Below, piece by piece: positions 47,290 through 58,331 of a stretch of DNA of 64,000 nt. The notes beneath the pieces are model-generated. The model ran no database searches. It was not told the DNA's origin and worked only from the letters and a program-made list of their open reading frames with translations. Source of the DNA: Pogonophryne albipinna. Lineage: Eukaryota > Chordata > Actinopteri > Perciformes > Artedidraconidae. The first letter of the stretch is position 1. Every line of letters begins with the position of its first letter. The DNA is taken from assembly GCA_028583405.1 (NCBI GenBank), contig CM053260.1, positions 26,852,425 through 26,916,424 on the forward strand, in the 5' to 3' direction. The position numbers and the translations under genes are program-made.

Positions 47290-48780
47290 TAGGGTTAGGG
47301 TGACATATGGTGACATCACATAATTGACATAGAGCTGTTGAGGGCCTGACCATTAATGATAGTCTGAAGTCCGGTGGCGTTTTGACGATTTTCCATTGAA
47401 TTACGACAACACCCTGTTTCATGGCGAGGGATCTGTTGCCATGGAAACGGCATATGGTGACATCCCATAATTGACATAGAGCTGTTGAGGGCCGGACCAT
47501 TAATGATAGTCTGAAGTCTGGTGCAGTTTGGACCATTTTCCATTGACTTAAGACAACATTGTGTTTTATGGCGAGGCATGCGTTGCCATGGAAACGGCAT
47601 ATGATGACATCCCATAATTGGCATTGAGCTGTTGAGGGCCGGACCATTAATGATAGTCTGAAGTCTGGTGCGGTTTGGACGATATTCCATAGAAATACGA
47701 CAACACCAGGTTTTTTGGCGAGGGATGCGTTGCCATGGCAACGGCATATGATGACATCCCATAATTGGCATAGAGCTGTTGAGGGCCGGACCATTAACTG
47801 TCATGTGAAGTCTGGTGCAGTTTGGACCATTTTCCATTGACTTAAGACAACATTGTGTTTTATGGCGAGGCATGCGTTGCCATGGAAACGGCATATGATG
47901 ACATCCCATAATTGGCATAGAGCTGTTGAGGGCCGGACCATTAATGATAGTCTGAAGTCTGGTGCGGTTTGGACGATTTTCCATGGAATTACGACAACAT
48001 CAGTTTTTTGGTGAGGGATGCGTTACCATGGCAACGGCATATGATGACATCCCATAATTGGCATAGAGCTGTTGAGGGCCGGACCATTAACTGTCATGTG
48101 AAGTCTGGTGCAGTTTGGACGATTTTCCATTGAATTACGACAACACCATGTTTTTTGGCGAGGGATGCGTTACCATGGCAACGGCATATGATGACATCCC
48201 ATAATGGACATAGAGCTGTTGAGGGCCGGACCATTAATGATAGTCTGAAGTCTGGTGCGGTTTGGACGATTTTCCATAGAAATACGACAACACCAGGTTT
48301 TATGGCGAGGGATGCGTTACCATGGCAACGGCATATGATGACATCCCATAATTGGCATAGAGCTGTTGAGGGCCGGACCATTAATGATAGTCTGAAGTCT
48401 GGTGCGGTTTGGACGATTTTCCATGGAATTACGACAACACCAGTTTTTTGGCGAGGGATGCGTTACCATGGCAACGGCATATGATGACATCCCATAATTA
48501 ACATAGAGCTGTTGAGGGCCGGACCATCAATGATAGTCTGAAGTCTGGTGCGGTTTGGACGATTTTCCATTGAATTACAACAACATCGTATTTTTTGGCG
48601 AAGGATGCGTTGCCATGGAAACGGCATACGGTGAGATCTCAGATTTCACGTTGAGCTGTTGAGGCATGGACCAGTGATATAAAAGTGAAGATTGGGGGAC
48701 GATGGGACCGTGTCCATTGGATTTACAGCGACACCGTTGTTTATGGCGAAGGATCCGTCGCCATGGTAACGCCAAATTAA
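47290..48780. repeat. 147-bp satellite array, main block
   Basis: Ten units in head-to-tail order. The word GTTGCCATGG or GTTACCATGG begins at 47435, 47582, 47729, 47876, 48022, 48169, 48316, 48462, 48609 and (as GTCGCCATGG) 48757, i.e. spacing 146-148. Each unit also has GAGCTGTTGAGGGCCGGACC and AATGATAGTCTGAAGTC. Because the unit length is close to a multiple of three, long spurious frames run through it. Confidence 0.95.
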
Positions 48781-49312
48781 GTAACATCAGATTTGACCTA
48801 GAGCTGTTCAGGGCTGTAGTGTTAACCATCATGTGAAGTTTGGTGGCGTTCTGAGTATGTCAGTTTGAGTTATGACATCATCGTGTTCCATGGCGAGGGA
48901 CCGCATAGCATCGAGCGAACGCAAACTTTGGCGCCAAATAACGGCTCCGCCGTGCGAAAGAAAAAAACTTCCGTGATAACTTTAAATTGCCCATGTCTCG
49001 TGAAGCTACCCGACGAATTTCGAGCCGTACGGATAAAGTCCCTAGGACAAGATAGATTTTGCGCGGAGGACGAAAAACGTCTCCGCACCCTAGATATGCG
49101 TAGCGAGTTTCGTTCGTTTACGTGAAAGTTAAAGTAGGGGGAGTTAACGTTAAAAACGGAAGTGGGCGTGGCCTACGCAATTTTTGACGCAAAGTTCCGG
49201 AACCAATTACATATCTCAAGTTGCGCCACTTCTGATGCGCGTGCAAAATTTGGTGAGTTTTCACATATGTTGCGGGGGTCAAAAGTGCGTTCCAAAAGTT
49301 CAAATAATAATA
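48781..49312. repeat. Satellite end module, second copy
   Basis: Near-identical to 45520-46130 except that about 83 bases after GACGAAAAACG are missing. Ends at the AATAATAATAATC junction. Confidence 0.85.
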
Positions 49313-49695
49313 ATCGGTCCGATCTCAATAATGTGCTATTTAACATTAGCCCACCTCACTGTAGTGGCATGGGCTACCAACTGCCATGATTTAGGCCACT
49401 TTTAATGGGCTTTTGCCCCATGTTTTCACTGTTTTTTGTGGGTTTTGCATGGTTATCGCTCGCTATGCGAGCGACTAAATTGATCGTACGATATCAATTA
49501 TGCGAGTTGCAGTCACGTGGGCTCCGCCAGTCACGTGGGCTCCGCCCACGTGACTGGGCTCACGCGGCCTATCAGCCGTCATGATTTCCGAACATTTTCT
49601 GTGCTTTTGCCGGTCGTTTTCCCTGTTTTTGTGTGTTTTTGGCAGGTTTATCGGTCGCTGCGCGACCGATTTCAATAGGATCTTCGCCGACCTAG
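49313..49695. repeat. Hairpin-rich repeat module
   Basis: Contains three perfect hairpins with 3-base loops: TCGCTCGC/GCGAGCGA (49456-49474), AGTCACGTGGGC/GCCCACGTGACT (49529-49555) and ATCGGTCGC/GCGACCGAT (49650-49670). There is no ORF. It joins the satellite on the left and a LINE tail on the right. Confidence 0.75.
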
Positions 49696-49699
49696 GTCT

Positions 49700-50470
49700 C
49701 AGACCCTAATAATAGCTTGGATTTATATAGCGCCTTTCAAGGGACCCAAGGTCGCTTTACAAGTAATAGGGCAAAAACAAACATAACAAAACAAAAGTCA
49801 GACAGACAAAACAACAGATCGATTTAGGGGCCGAAAGCCTTGGCAAACAGATGGGACTTGAGGGCCCTTTTGAAGGCGTCAAGTGTGGGGATGTTGCAGA
49901 TCTCCGCAGGGAGAGCGTTCCAGAGGGTGGGGGCTGCCACACTGAAGGCTCTGTCCCCAAAGGTTCGCAGTTTAGTGCGGGGGGTGGTAAGCAGGCCAGA
50001 GTCTGAGGACCGCAGGTTCCGGGGCAAGGGCATGGAGGGACTTGTAGGTAAGGAGGAGGACTTTGTAGGATATGCGGGACTTGACCGGCAACCAGTGTAG
50101 GTGGATGAGGGTGGGAGTGATGTGCTGCCACGGCTTTGTGTGCGTGAGTACCCTAGCAGCACAGTTTTGGACATACTGGAGCCTGTCCAGGGTTTTGTTG
50201 GGAACCCCGAACAGGACACCATTGCAGTAGTCCAAGCGGGTGGTGACAAACGCATGCACTAGGGTTTCGGCAACCGACTCCGAGAGTGACGGTCGGAGTC
50301 TGGCAATGTTCCTTAGGTGGTAAAAGGCCGATTTGGTCACAGATTTGACGTGGGAATGGAAGGAAAGGGTGGAGTCGAGGATGACACCCAGGTTGCGGGC
50401 TTCAGGAGATGGGGAGATGGAGCAGCCGTCGACCTCGAGGACGAAGTCACCAACCTTCTGGAGCAGTCAT
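49700..50470 (-). mobile_element. L2/CR1-type LINE, 5'-truncated
   Basis: Minus strand. The 3' tail is at 49700-49760 (GGATTTATATAGCGCCTTTC, a typical fish LINE end). The polymerase C-terminus is spread over two frames: ARNLGVILDSTLSF, TKSAFYHLRNIARLRPSLSE, TRLDYCNGVLFGVP, QNCAARVLTHT, HLHWLPVKSRISYK, then after a frameshift GDRAFSVAAPTLWNALPAEI. It is a dead fragment with at least one frameshift. Confidence 0.8.
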
Positions 50471-50616
50471 TATGAGTCTGAAGATAGGCCAGGTAAATAG
50501 GTTATAAATTAAACAGGTATTAATATGTTTAATTGAATGTTTTTGAGCATGGTGCAGCATTGTTTATACCTCAGAAAACACATGCAGTCCTGCCAGTTAT
50601 TTCACACTATAGATTT

Positions 50617-51175
50617 TGTTAGGGAATAATTCTCCTTTACTCCTAAGATATCTAACCTTTTTGCCCTTTGACGTTTATGACCAACCCTGACGTCTGTTAT
50701 CTGTCTTAAGGAATGGGAGGCCTCAGCTTATGTTGATATTCCCAGTTTATGACCGGTCAACTCTCGGTCACAGATGGTTTATGATTGTGAGAACGATGGC
50801 TTCGAGGCCATTAAGGGTCAGACATTTGATTCAGTGCCCCCAGATGTCTAGGCTATCTTCAGTGTTCCCAGATGTTTACGTTATCTCCCCCAATATGTTG
50901 ATTACTCTCTGCAAACCATTTAAAAGGTCTAGCAGTAGAGAGGCGCGGCAGAATTGATGTGGAAATTCTACCCGTGCAGTCAGAACCTCTGGCTTGTGAT
51001 GTGAATCCTCCGGCCGAGACTTGTAATAAACCATCAGTGTTTGACATCAAAGCTCCAACTCTCCTCGTGTCTCTCTGAGTCCTGACTCTCCATTGGTGCA
51101 GAAGTTTCCCTTACAGATTTGTATTTGGGCACCACTGGCGATAAAGTCTTTTTCCTCAATGAAACAACTTTGACA
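50617..51175. repeat. Possible solo LTR
   Basis: A segment absent from the left arm of the inverted duplication, bounded by TGTTAGGG and TTTGACA. It contains CATTTAAAAGG (TATA-like), TAATAAACC (AATAAA) and a CTCTGAGTCCTGACTCTCC stretch like U5. Just outside, on the minus strand, AAAGGGGGGAG looks like a polypurine tract, which would point the other way. Orientation and exact limits are unresolved. Confidence 0.35.
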
Positions 51176-51229
51176 CTCCCCCCTTTCAGTGTTGTTTCTT
51201 GTATCACTAACCTCCATGATGGTATTAAG

Positions 51230-53075
51230 GTTGAGGATAGTTTAGGCCTCACAGAGATAGCTGGTTGGGGATATGGATAAGGATAGGCTCATGTTAAGGT
51301 AGAGGGGCACAGATTTAGACTCAAGAGAAGTAAGTCAAATTCATTTCTGCATTCATCGTGTTATGTGGTTGACAGTTAAAGGTGGGGTAGGTAATTTTGG
51401 AGAAACCAGCTCAAGTGCGCTAGAATTTGAAAATACACAGCCGGAAAAAATCTGCTACTTCCTTACAGAGCCCCTCCTCCAACACACACGAACGCGCACA
51501 TGACCAATGAGGCCACGAGATGAGTTTGTGTACAGATGGAAGGCTGACAGGCAGGTAGGCCAGTTATTTTAGCCGTTTTTCAGGGTTCAGGCTCGAAAAT
51601 GACATTCCCAGAACAAATGACCATATCTTCCCTTCTAAAAGGGTTAAATTAATAATCTTTTTTCTCAAAATAATGATAAACCTGTGAGTTGGATGTAGAA
51701 AAGTCAGAATCAATATAGATGTTTTTTATTTTAAAGAAAATTCAGATTGAACATGGTAAAAAACTGTAAATTATAGTGTCCGTCCAAAACATATTTTGTA
51801 CCTATAGTGAAAACTAACCTTGGATGATGGTAAGGTAGACTAAAAGCTTTAGGAATCCAAAGTACAACATATAATAAGTACCCTGTATCAAGATTGATGC
51901 AAAACAAGTGATATTTTACCTTTTTAGACAGATTTAGCAAAAAAAACCATCTGGGGTCATTTGGGTGGATTTTCCATATCCCTGGCCCCCCTTGCTCGAT
52001 TTTGACATGTGACATCTCTTTCTGACCGTCAGAGCCACTATAATCGAAGGGAAATCGTCTCGGACACTCTCATGTTAAAAAAAAAAAGGTTGCGTCTTTG
52101 TGCATGCAAGCTTGCAGCAGAGGGTAGAAATATCCCTACTCTGATATCTGGAAACGGAAAAGCAGTTGTATTGCTTATGGATTATCAGAACATTTCAAAG
52201 GGGACACAGTCACATTGGATTAACCTATGGATTAACTACAGCATCGTTTTTATCGTTTTAATGCCATTGAAGACCACTTTTGACCAGACAAAGACCAAGG
52301 TAAGCCATGTTAGCGTTTTTGGCTACCTTGCGCCACATGTTTTGATGTACGTTTTTGTTGATAACGTTGAGTTTGTATCTTTCAGTGTTGAGGTGGGCAC
52401 CGTTAGATTCTGTGTCTCCTTACGATCATAAACGATGTGTTGGATGTGCAGCTAGGATAAGTAATAAGGGAGCTAGGAGTGATTTTCGGTGCAGTAATAG
52501 GTTAGCATTTTTCGCTCAGGGCTAATTCAGAGGGTCAGTGTTAGCATTGTGTGTTTTTTTTGAAAAAATAAATGAAAAAGATCAGTTAAATTAGTTTTTT
52601 TTCCGTTATATGGATATAAAATATTCATAGTTTATTAAATATTAAGGTTCCTTAGACGTTGTTTCCTGCAAATGACGCGATTTCGGCCCCGGAACCGGGT
52701 CCGTGGGGCTTAAGAGGTTTTTAAGATATTCATTGCTATCGGGATGTTAAGAGCATTCCATGGAATACAACAAAAAGTGTATCTCGAGCCGGTTCCTCAA
52801 ATTTACCTACCCCACCTTTAAATGTGTACAGGTTCAGCTGTGTCAATCATTACCTGTTTTCTTAATACAATATATGTTTTGGTGAAAATGGAAATTCATT
52901 TAGAATGTATCAGTTCGAAGAATACACACAGTGCTCTGGATGGAAACTGTAATTTGTTCACAAAAACCTCAGGTATATATTCTACTGGGGAGCAGTATGG
53001 GCATCAAACATCATACCCAGCAGTGTCATATCAAAGCATGCAATACACCTTTCAGTCCACAAGGGGGCAGGCCTT
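51230..53075. repeat. Right arm of inverted duplication, inner part
   Basis: 51230-51375 and 52822-53075 match the left arm around 5590-5450 and 5440-5175 in reverse. The middle is the TTAA-target insertion. Confidence 0.7.
51380..52817. mobile_element. TTAA-target element with large insert
   Basis: Ends AGGTGGGGTAGGTAATTT and AAATTTACCTACCCCACCT with TTAA on each side (51376-51379, 52818-52821). The left arm keeps the empty site with a single TTAA at 5446-5449. The outer ~180 and ~90 bases match the MITE at 22996-23366. Between about 51560 and 52725 lies a second, unrelated insert with no clear gene. Confidence 0.75.
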
Positions 53076-53229
53076 CATTTCATTTCATTTCAAACCTTTA
53101 TTCATACAGATAAATCCCATTGAGATCATTGATCTCTTTTCCAAGGGAGACCTGCTCAAGTAGTTCCACATGAAACATAAAAACATAAATAGAACAACAA
53201 AAGGACATCATACAGCATCATTTACATAA

Positions 53230-56142
53230 TTATCCACATAAACAGGTACCAATAGCTTCCGATTGACTAGCATCCAACCGAGCTTTAAAAATATTTAGTG
53301 GCACCAGATTGTTCAGTTTCCATTTCATTTGCAGACTATTCCAAGACAGAGGAGCTGCGCATCTAAAAGCTGTCTTCCCTAAGACAGTCCTAGCAGTTGG
53401 CACATTTAATAAAACCACAGCATTCGATCTCAGGCAGTAGCCACTTACAATTTTCCGTGAGATCAGGGAGCAGATATAAGATGGAAGTTTCCCTAACATG
53501 GCTTTGTATATAAAAATGTACCAGTGACTGAGCCTCCGTACAGTTAGTGAAAGCAAACCAGCCCTTGCATACAGGGTACAGTGATGGGTTAATGCTTTAC
53601 AGTTTGTCACAAATCTTAGTGCACTGTGATACGCAGCATCTAACTTGACCAGGCAATTGGCAGGTGCATTCATATACATCAAATCACCATAGTCCAGCAC
53701 AGGTAAAAAGGTCACAGTGACTAGCCTTTTCCTGGCCTCAAGCGAGAAACAGGACTTGTTCCTGTAGAAGAAACCTAGCCTAACCCTCAGCTTTTTAAGC
53801 AGGTTATTGACATGAAGTTTAGGAGTGAGACAATCATCAAGCCAGATACCCAGGTATTTGTAACAGGTAACCACTTCAAGTTTTATTCCTTGTGTAGTTA
53901 CAATATCTAAAACAGGCTCTGGTGTCTTTTTAGCTTTAGAAAAGAGCATTACCTTGGTTTTATCAACATTTAAAAGAAGCTTTAGTTCAGAGAGCTGAGT
54001 CTGAATAATGTTAAAAACAGCCTGTAATTTAACACCAGCCTCCTTAATGGAGGGACCTGCACAGTACATCACGGTATCATCCGCATACAAATGTGAAGTA
54101 GCTTCATCCACATTTTCACCTAAACTGTTGATGTAGATGGAGAATAAAAGTGGACCTAAAACAGAACCTTGGGGAACACCATTTGCAATGTTCAACCGCT
54201 CAGAAGACAGCCCATCAAAATGAACACATTGGGACCTTTCAGAGAGGTAGTTTACAAACCACCCCACTGCATGGCTGGACATGCCTATACTGGCTAGCCT
54301 CTGCTTTAAGATGCGATGATCAACGGTGTCAAACGCTTTGGAAAGGTCAATAAATAGAGCTGCACAACTCTGCTTATTATCTAAAATACTCGCCACATCA
54401 TTCACCACTTTCATTGTGGCAGTGATGGTGCTATGTTGCTTTCTGAAGCCTGACTGATGTTTAGACAGGATGTCATTTGTACATAAAAACACCTTTACCT
54501 GTTCACTCACTAAGCGTTCAAGAACCTTAGCCAGAACTGACAACTTAGAGATTGGCCTATAGTTATTTAATAAGGTGGCCTCCCCTCCTTTTAGCAAAGG
54601 CAGGACATACGCTGACTTCCACAATTTTGGAATTGTGTTAGTGCTGAGGGAGAGGTTAAAAAGAGTAGTGAGAGGTGGAGCAATAAAATCTGCAGCTATC
54701 TTTAAAAAGAAAGGTTCTACGTTGTCCGGGCCAGCCGGTTTCTTAGGATCTAACTTGGTTAAAGCTTCACGAACAACATCAACAGTAAAAGGGGTAAAAC
54801 TAAAAGGGTTTTCCAACACACGTTTTTCAGAGTCACATACTGTAGTGTTCACAGAAGCAGAGTTAGTGACAGAATCAAATAGAGAACCACAGGACACAAA
54901 ATGCTCATTAAAGCAATTTAGCATAGTAGCCCTGTCCGATATAGAGCCAGATGCTGTGGTAATGCACGGAGGTAGCTCATTACGGATATCGCCGGTGGAT
55001 AACGATTTAATGGCTTTCCAACATTTTCCAGGATTATTCAGATTCTTTGCGGTTACTGACAGATAATACTTTGATTTTGCACTCTTGATTTGCGATGTGA
55101 AGCTATTCCTTAGCTGCCTAAAACGCAGCCATTCTACCTCTGAGCCTGATTTCCTAGCCTTTGCCCAGGCCTTGTTTCTCTCATGAAGGAGACTGGACAG
55201 ATTAGCAGAAAACCAAGGATTGTCTCGTCCCTTTAATCTAAATTTACGCAGGGGTGCATGTCTATCAATGATCTCCATAAAACCAAGATAAAAATAAGAC
55301 CATGCGGTTTCTACATCAGCACACAGATCGATTTTTCCCCAATCAAAATCAAACAGATCATGCACAAAACCCTGCTCCACAAAATGTTTTTTGTCTCTCT
55401 TAATAATAATCCGAGGTTTAACCTTTTGGACCTTAGTGTCCCTAATTGTGGCTACAACACAGTGATCACTCAGATCATTTGCAAATACTCCCACAGATGA
55501 ATATTTATGGGGAACATTAGTTAAAATGAGATCAATTAGGGAGGATTTATTAAGGGACTTAATATTAGGGCGAGTAGGACTGTCCACAATCTGAGTAACA
55601 TTTAAAGAGATACAAAGGTTTTTAAAATCCTCTGACACTGCAGTTAACCAGTCCCAGTTAAAATCTCCAAGTAGCACTATTTCCTTGTAGTCTAGTTGTG
55701 ATAAAAGATTTGCTAGTGAAGACAAGGAGTCTTTGACAGCTGAGGGGGGTCTGTAACATCTCACTACCATGACCTTTTGACCCTTTGCCACTTCTATATT
55801 TATGGCTAAAAATTCAAATTGCTTACTGATCGATTTGGAAACTAATGTGGTTACACTGAACTTATTCTTAACATAAATGGCAACGCCACCACCTTTATTA
55901 AGCCGGTCGGTACGATACACATTAAAACCATTTAAGGCAATGTCAGAGGCCAAAATAGATTTGTTTAGCCAGGTTTCTGATAAAACAATGACATCAGCGT
56001 CAGTCGAGTTTGCCCAGATACGGACAAAATCTAGTTTACCTAACAGACTGCGCACATTCAAGTGGATGAAACCCAACCCAGACCTAGCTTTAAAATCAGC
56101 AGGAGTAGCGATCTGACTACTACTACTGGGCGGACCAGGGTT
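53230..56142 (-). CDS. LINE ORF: endonuclease plus reverse transcriptase
   Basis: About 970 open codons with no internal stop. The N-terminus begins at NPGPPSSSS, followed by the endonuclease (FIHLNVRSLLGKLDFVRIW, LSETWLN, GGGVAIYV, LLGDFNWDWL, SDHC), a linker with NPWFSANLSSLLHERNKAWA, the reverse transcriptase ([87 protein letters not shown]) and a C-terminal region ending WNSLQ...ARLDASQSE. All catalytic motifs are present, so the enzyme part looks intact. The apparent ATG at 56163 is in the inserted LTR; the true start lies upstream at about 59673. Confidence 0.9.
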   Translation of the reverse strand, partial: NPGPPSSSSQIATPADFKARSGLGFIHLNVRSLLGKLDFVRIWANSTDADVIVLSETWLNKSILASDIALNGFNVYRTDRLNKGGGVAIYVKNKFSVTTLVSKSISKQFEFLAINIEVAKGQKVMVVRCYRPPSAVKDSLSSLANLLSQLDYKEIVLLGDFNWDWLTAVSEDFKNLCISLNVTQIVDSPTRPNIKSLNKSSLIDLILTNVPHKYSSVGVFANDLSDHCVVATIRDTKVQKVKPRIIIKRDKKHFVEQGFVHDLFDFDWGKIDLCADVETAWSYFYLGFMEIIDRHAPLRKFRLKGRDNPWFSANLSSLLHERNKAWAKARKSGSEVEWLRFRQLRNSFTSQIKSAKSKYYLSVTAKNLNNPGKCWKAIKSLSTGDIRNELPPCITTASGSISDRATMLNCFNEHFVSCGSLFDSVTNSASVNTTVCDSEKRVLENPFSFTPFTVDVVREALTKLDPKKPAGPDNVEPFFLKIAADFIAPPLTTLFNLSLSTNTIPKLWKSAYVLPLLKGGEATLLNNYRPISKLSVLAKVLERLVSEQVKVFLCTNDILSKHQSGFRKQHSTITATMKVVNDVASILDNKQSCAALFIDLSKAFDTVDHRILKQRLASIGMSSHAVGWFVNYLSERSQCVHFDGLSSERLNIANGVPQGSVLGPLLFSIYINSLGENVDEATSHLYADDTVMYCAGPSIKEAGVKLQAVFNIIQTQLSELKLLLNVDKTKVMLFSKAKKTPEPVLDIVTTQGIKLEVVTCYKYLGIWLDDCLTPKLHVNNLLKKLRVRLGFFYRNKSCFSLEARKRLVTVTFLPVLDYGDLMYMNAPANCLVKLDAAYHSALRFVTNCKALTHHCTLYARAGLLSLTVRRLSHWYIFIYKAMLGKLPSYICSLISRKIVSGYCLRSNAVVLLNVPTARTVLGKTAFRCAAPLSWNSLQMKWKLNNLVPLNIFKARLDASQSEAIGTCLCG

Positions 56143-56485
56143 TGTCATAGTCTGCTCCATCATTCAACAGTAGTTTTCCATTCACCTGTCTCACCTGTTT
56201 TCCACACCCACTCGTTAGCTCACTCTCTTTCTCTTCTGCACCCATTAGTTTATGCCAGTATTTAAACCCGCACCTTACACACACTCTTTGCCAGATTGTA
56301 CTTTGCCTCATGCTTGTCTTTCCCGCGTTGTATACCAGATTGCCTACCCGGTTCCGACCCTGCCTGTCCTCGATCTGCCTGCTCTGCCTGTTCCCTGATC
56401 CTGCCTGTCCCTCGACTATCCTGTCTGGCCTGTTATCCGACCCTGCCTGTATCTACGCTGACCGCCTCGCTTACTCCCTGACTCT
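55693..56485. repeat. 793-bp direct duplication, copy 1
   Basis: Identical by eye to 58332-59124 (offset 2,639). It covers 450 bases of LINE endonuclease, the GGGTT junction and the first 343 bases of the LTR. Confidence 0.9.
56138..56142. repeat. 5-bp target duplication GGGTT (left)
   Basis: Matches 59282-59286. It lies in the LINE codons for Asn-Pro. Confidence 0.85.
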
Positions 56486-56608
56486 GCCCGTCGACGTGAC
56501 GGTCTTAGATGGTTGCTCGGGATTACGCCGATGGAACTCCCTGATGAGCCGGGGGTCCAACACATGACGAGCTGGAACCCAAGCCCTCTCCTCAGGGCCG
56601 TAACCCTT
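56482..56608 (-). repeat. Inverted copy of chromodomain segment
   Basis: Reverse complement of 58025-58151 over 127 bases. It creates a false N-terminus ([14 protein letters not shown]) to the polymerase frame and a fold-back of ~1.4 kb spacing. Confidence 0.9.
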
Positions 56609-58285
56609 TTCTTCACTCGGTTCAATTTCTCCCTCTCCTACCGCCCTGGTTCTCGGAACATTGAGGCTGACGCTCTTTCTCGTCAGTTTGGAGAGGGAGG
56701 TAACATTCCCAGGGGCTTGGACACCATCCTTCCGACTCCTCAGCTCGTCGCCGCCCTCATCTGGGAGGTGGAGGAGAGGGTCAAGGCCGCCCAGCAGGAC
56801 CAGCCGGGACCCAGTGCCTGTCCTTCGAAACGCCTGTTCGTTCCGCAGACGTTGAGGTCTGATGTTATCCAGTTGGCTCATAACTCCAGACTCACCTGCC
56901 ATCCTGGGATCCAACGTACATGGGAGGTAGTCCAGCAAAGGTTCTGGTGGGCAACACTTAAGGAGGACACCAGGGAATTTGTTAATGCCTGCCCTGTTTG
57001 CAATCAAAACAAGTCTTCTCACCAAGCTCCTGCTGGTCTCCTACGACCTCTGCCTATCCCTCATCGCCCCTGGTCTCACATTTCTCTGGACTTTGTTACT
57101 GGTCTGCCACCGTCCAACGGACACACTGCCATCTTGACGGTGGTAGACCGATTCAGTAAGATGGCTCATTTTGTGCCGATACCCAAGCTCCCCTCAGCTA
57201 AAGAGACGGCGGAGCTGGTCCTGCTCCATGTGTTCCGTCTCCATGGGCTGCCTACTGATGTGGTTTCCGATCGTGGTCCTCAATTTACCTCAGTGTTCTG
57301 GAGGGAATTCTGCACGCTCCTTGGGGCCACGGTCAGTCTGTCATCCGGTTTCCATCCGCAATCCAACGGTCAGACAGAAAGAAAGAACCAGGAGATGGAG
57401 ACGACCTTACGCTGTATAGTCTCCAAGCACCCAGCGGCCTGGGCTAAACAACTGCTCTGGGTCGAGTACGCCCACAACACTCTGGTCAGTTCGGCCACCA
57501 AGCTGTCCCCATTTCAGTGTGCTTACGGGTTTCAACCCCCTCTGTTTCCGGCCCTGGAGAGGGAGGTTACCTGTCCGTCCGTCCAGGCTTTCATCCGTCG
57601 TTGTCGACGGACCTGGAATCAAGCCCGGAGAACTCTCGTTTGTTCGGCCAACCGGTACGCCTCCTCTGCCAACCGCCGACGTTCCAAAGCACCTGTCTAC
57701 CAGGTGGGCCAAAAGGTATGGCTTTCCTCCCGGGATATTCCTTGACGGGTGGATTCGAAGAAGCTTGCACCTAGATTCATTGGACCTTTTGAGATTGTCA
57801 GGATAATCAATCCCGCAGCAGTAAGGCTAAGACTGCCTCGGACTCTGCGGATCCATCCCACCTTCCACGTTTCCAGGATCAAACCTGTCCGAGAGAGTGC
57901 CTTGGTTCCTGCGGTCCCTCCCCCACCACCCCCCCGGATGATTGACGGCGGGCCTACGTACACTCTCCGACGACTTCTTCGTTCCCATCGCAGAGGAAGA
58001 GGAGTCCAGTACCTGGTGGACTGGAAGGGTTACGGCCCTGAGGAGAGGGCTTGGGTTCCAGCTCGTCATGTGTTGGACCCCCGGCTCATCAGGGAGTTCC
58101 ATCGGCGTAATCCCGAGCAACCATCTAAGACCGTCACGTCGACGGGCAGAGACACAGGGAGAGTCTCTCCTCTTACCGTCAGCTCTTCAGAGGAGGACAG
58201 CGAGGGGCCGGCTTCTGATGAGGACGCAGATTCCCACCGGGGGCAGGAGAGGGAGGCCGAAAGAACTTTTTCAGATGAGTATTAA
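56606..58285 (+). pseudogene. Gypsy pol: RNase H end, integrase, chromodomain
   Basis: Starts within RNase H ([27 protein letters not shown]). The integrase follows: an HHCC zinc site ([18 protein letters not shown]), then the catalytic triad in LDFVTGLPPSNGHTA, VVSDRGPQFTS and NGQTERKNQEME. A chromodomain is near the C-terminus ([20 protein letters not shown], ending REFHRR). One in-frame TGA at 57743-57745, after SSRDIP, interrupts it; the frame resumes at once with [15 protein letters not shown]. Chromodomains direct integration to particular chromatin. With no RT or gag the copy is inactive. Confidence 0.9.
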
Positions 58286-58331
58286 TCCCACCTCCCACCC
58301 TCCTCTGTAGATTAGCATTTAGGGACGTCAG

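Noticed and set aside
47276..48484. Long open frames (about 170-220 codons) in the satellite
   Set aside because: They arise because the unit is close to 147 bases, a multiple of three; the peptide repeats with the satellite and resembles no protein.
56163..56163. ATG at 56163 as the start of the large LINE protein
   Set aside because: It lies in the inserted LTR; the LINE frame continues from the far side of the insertion at 59282.
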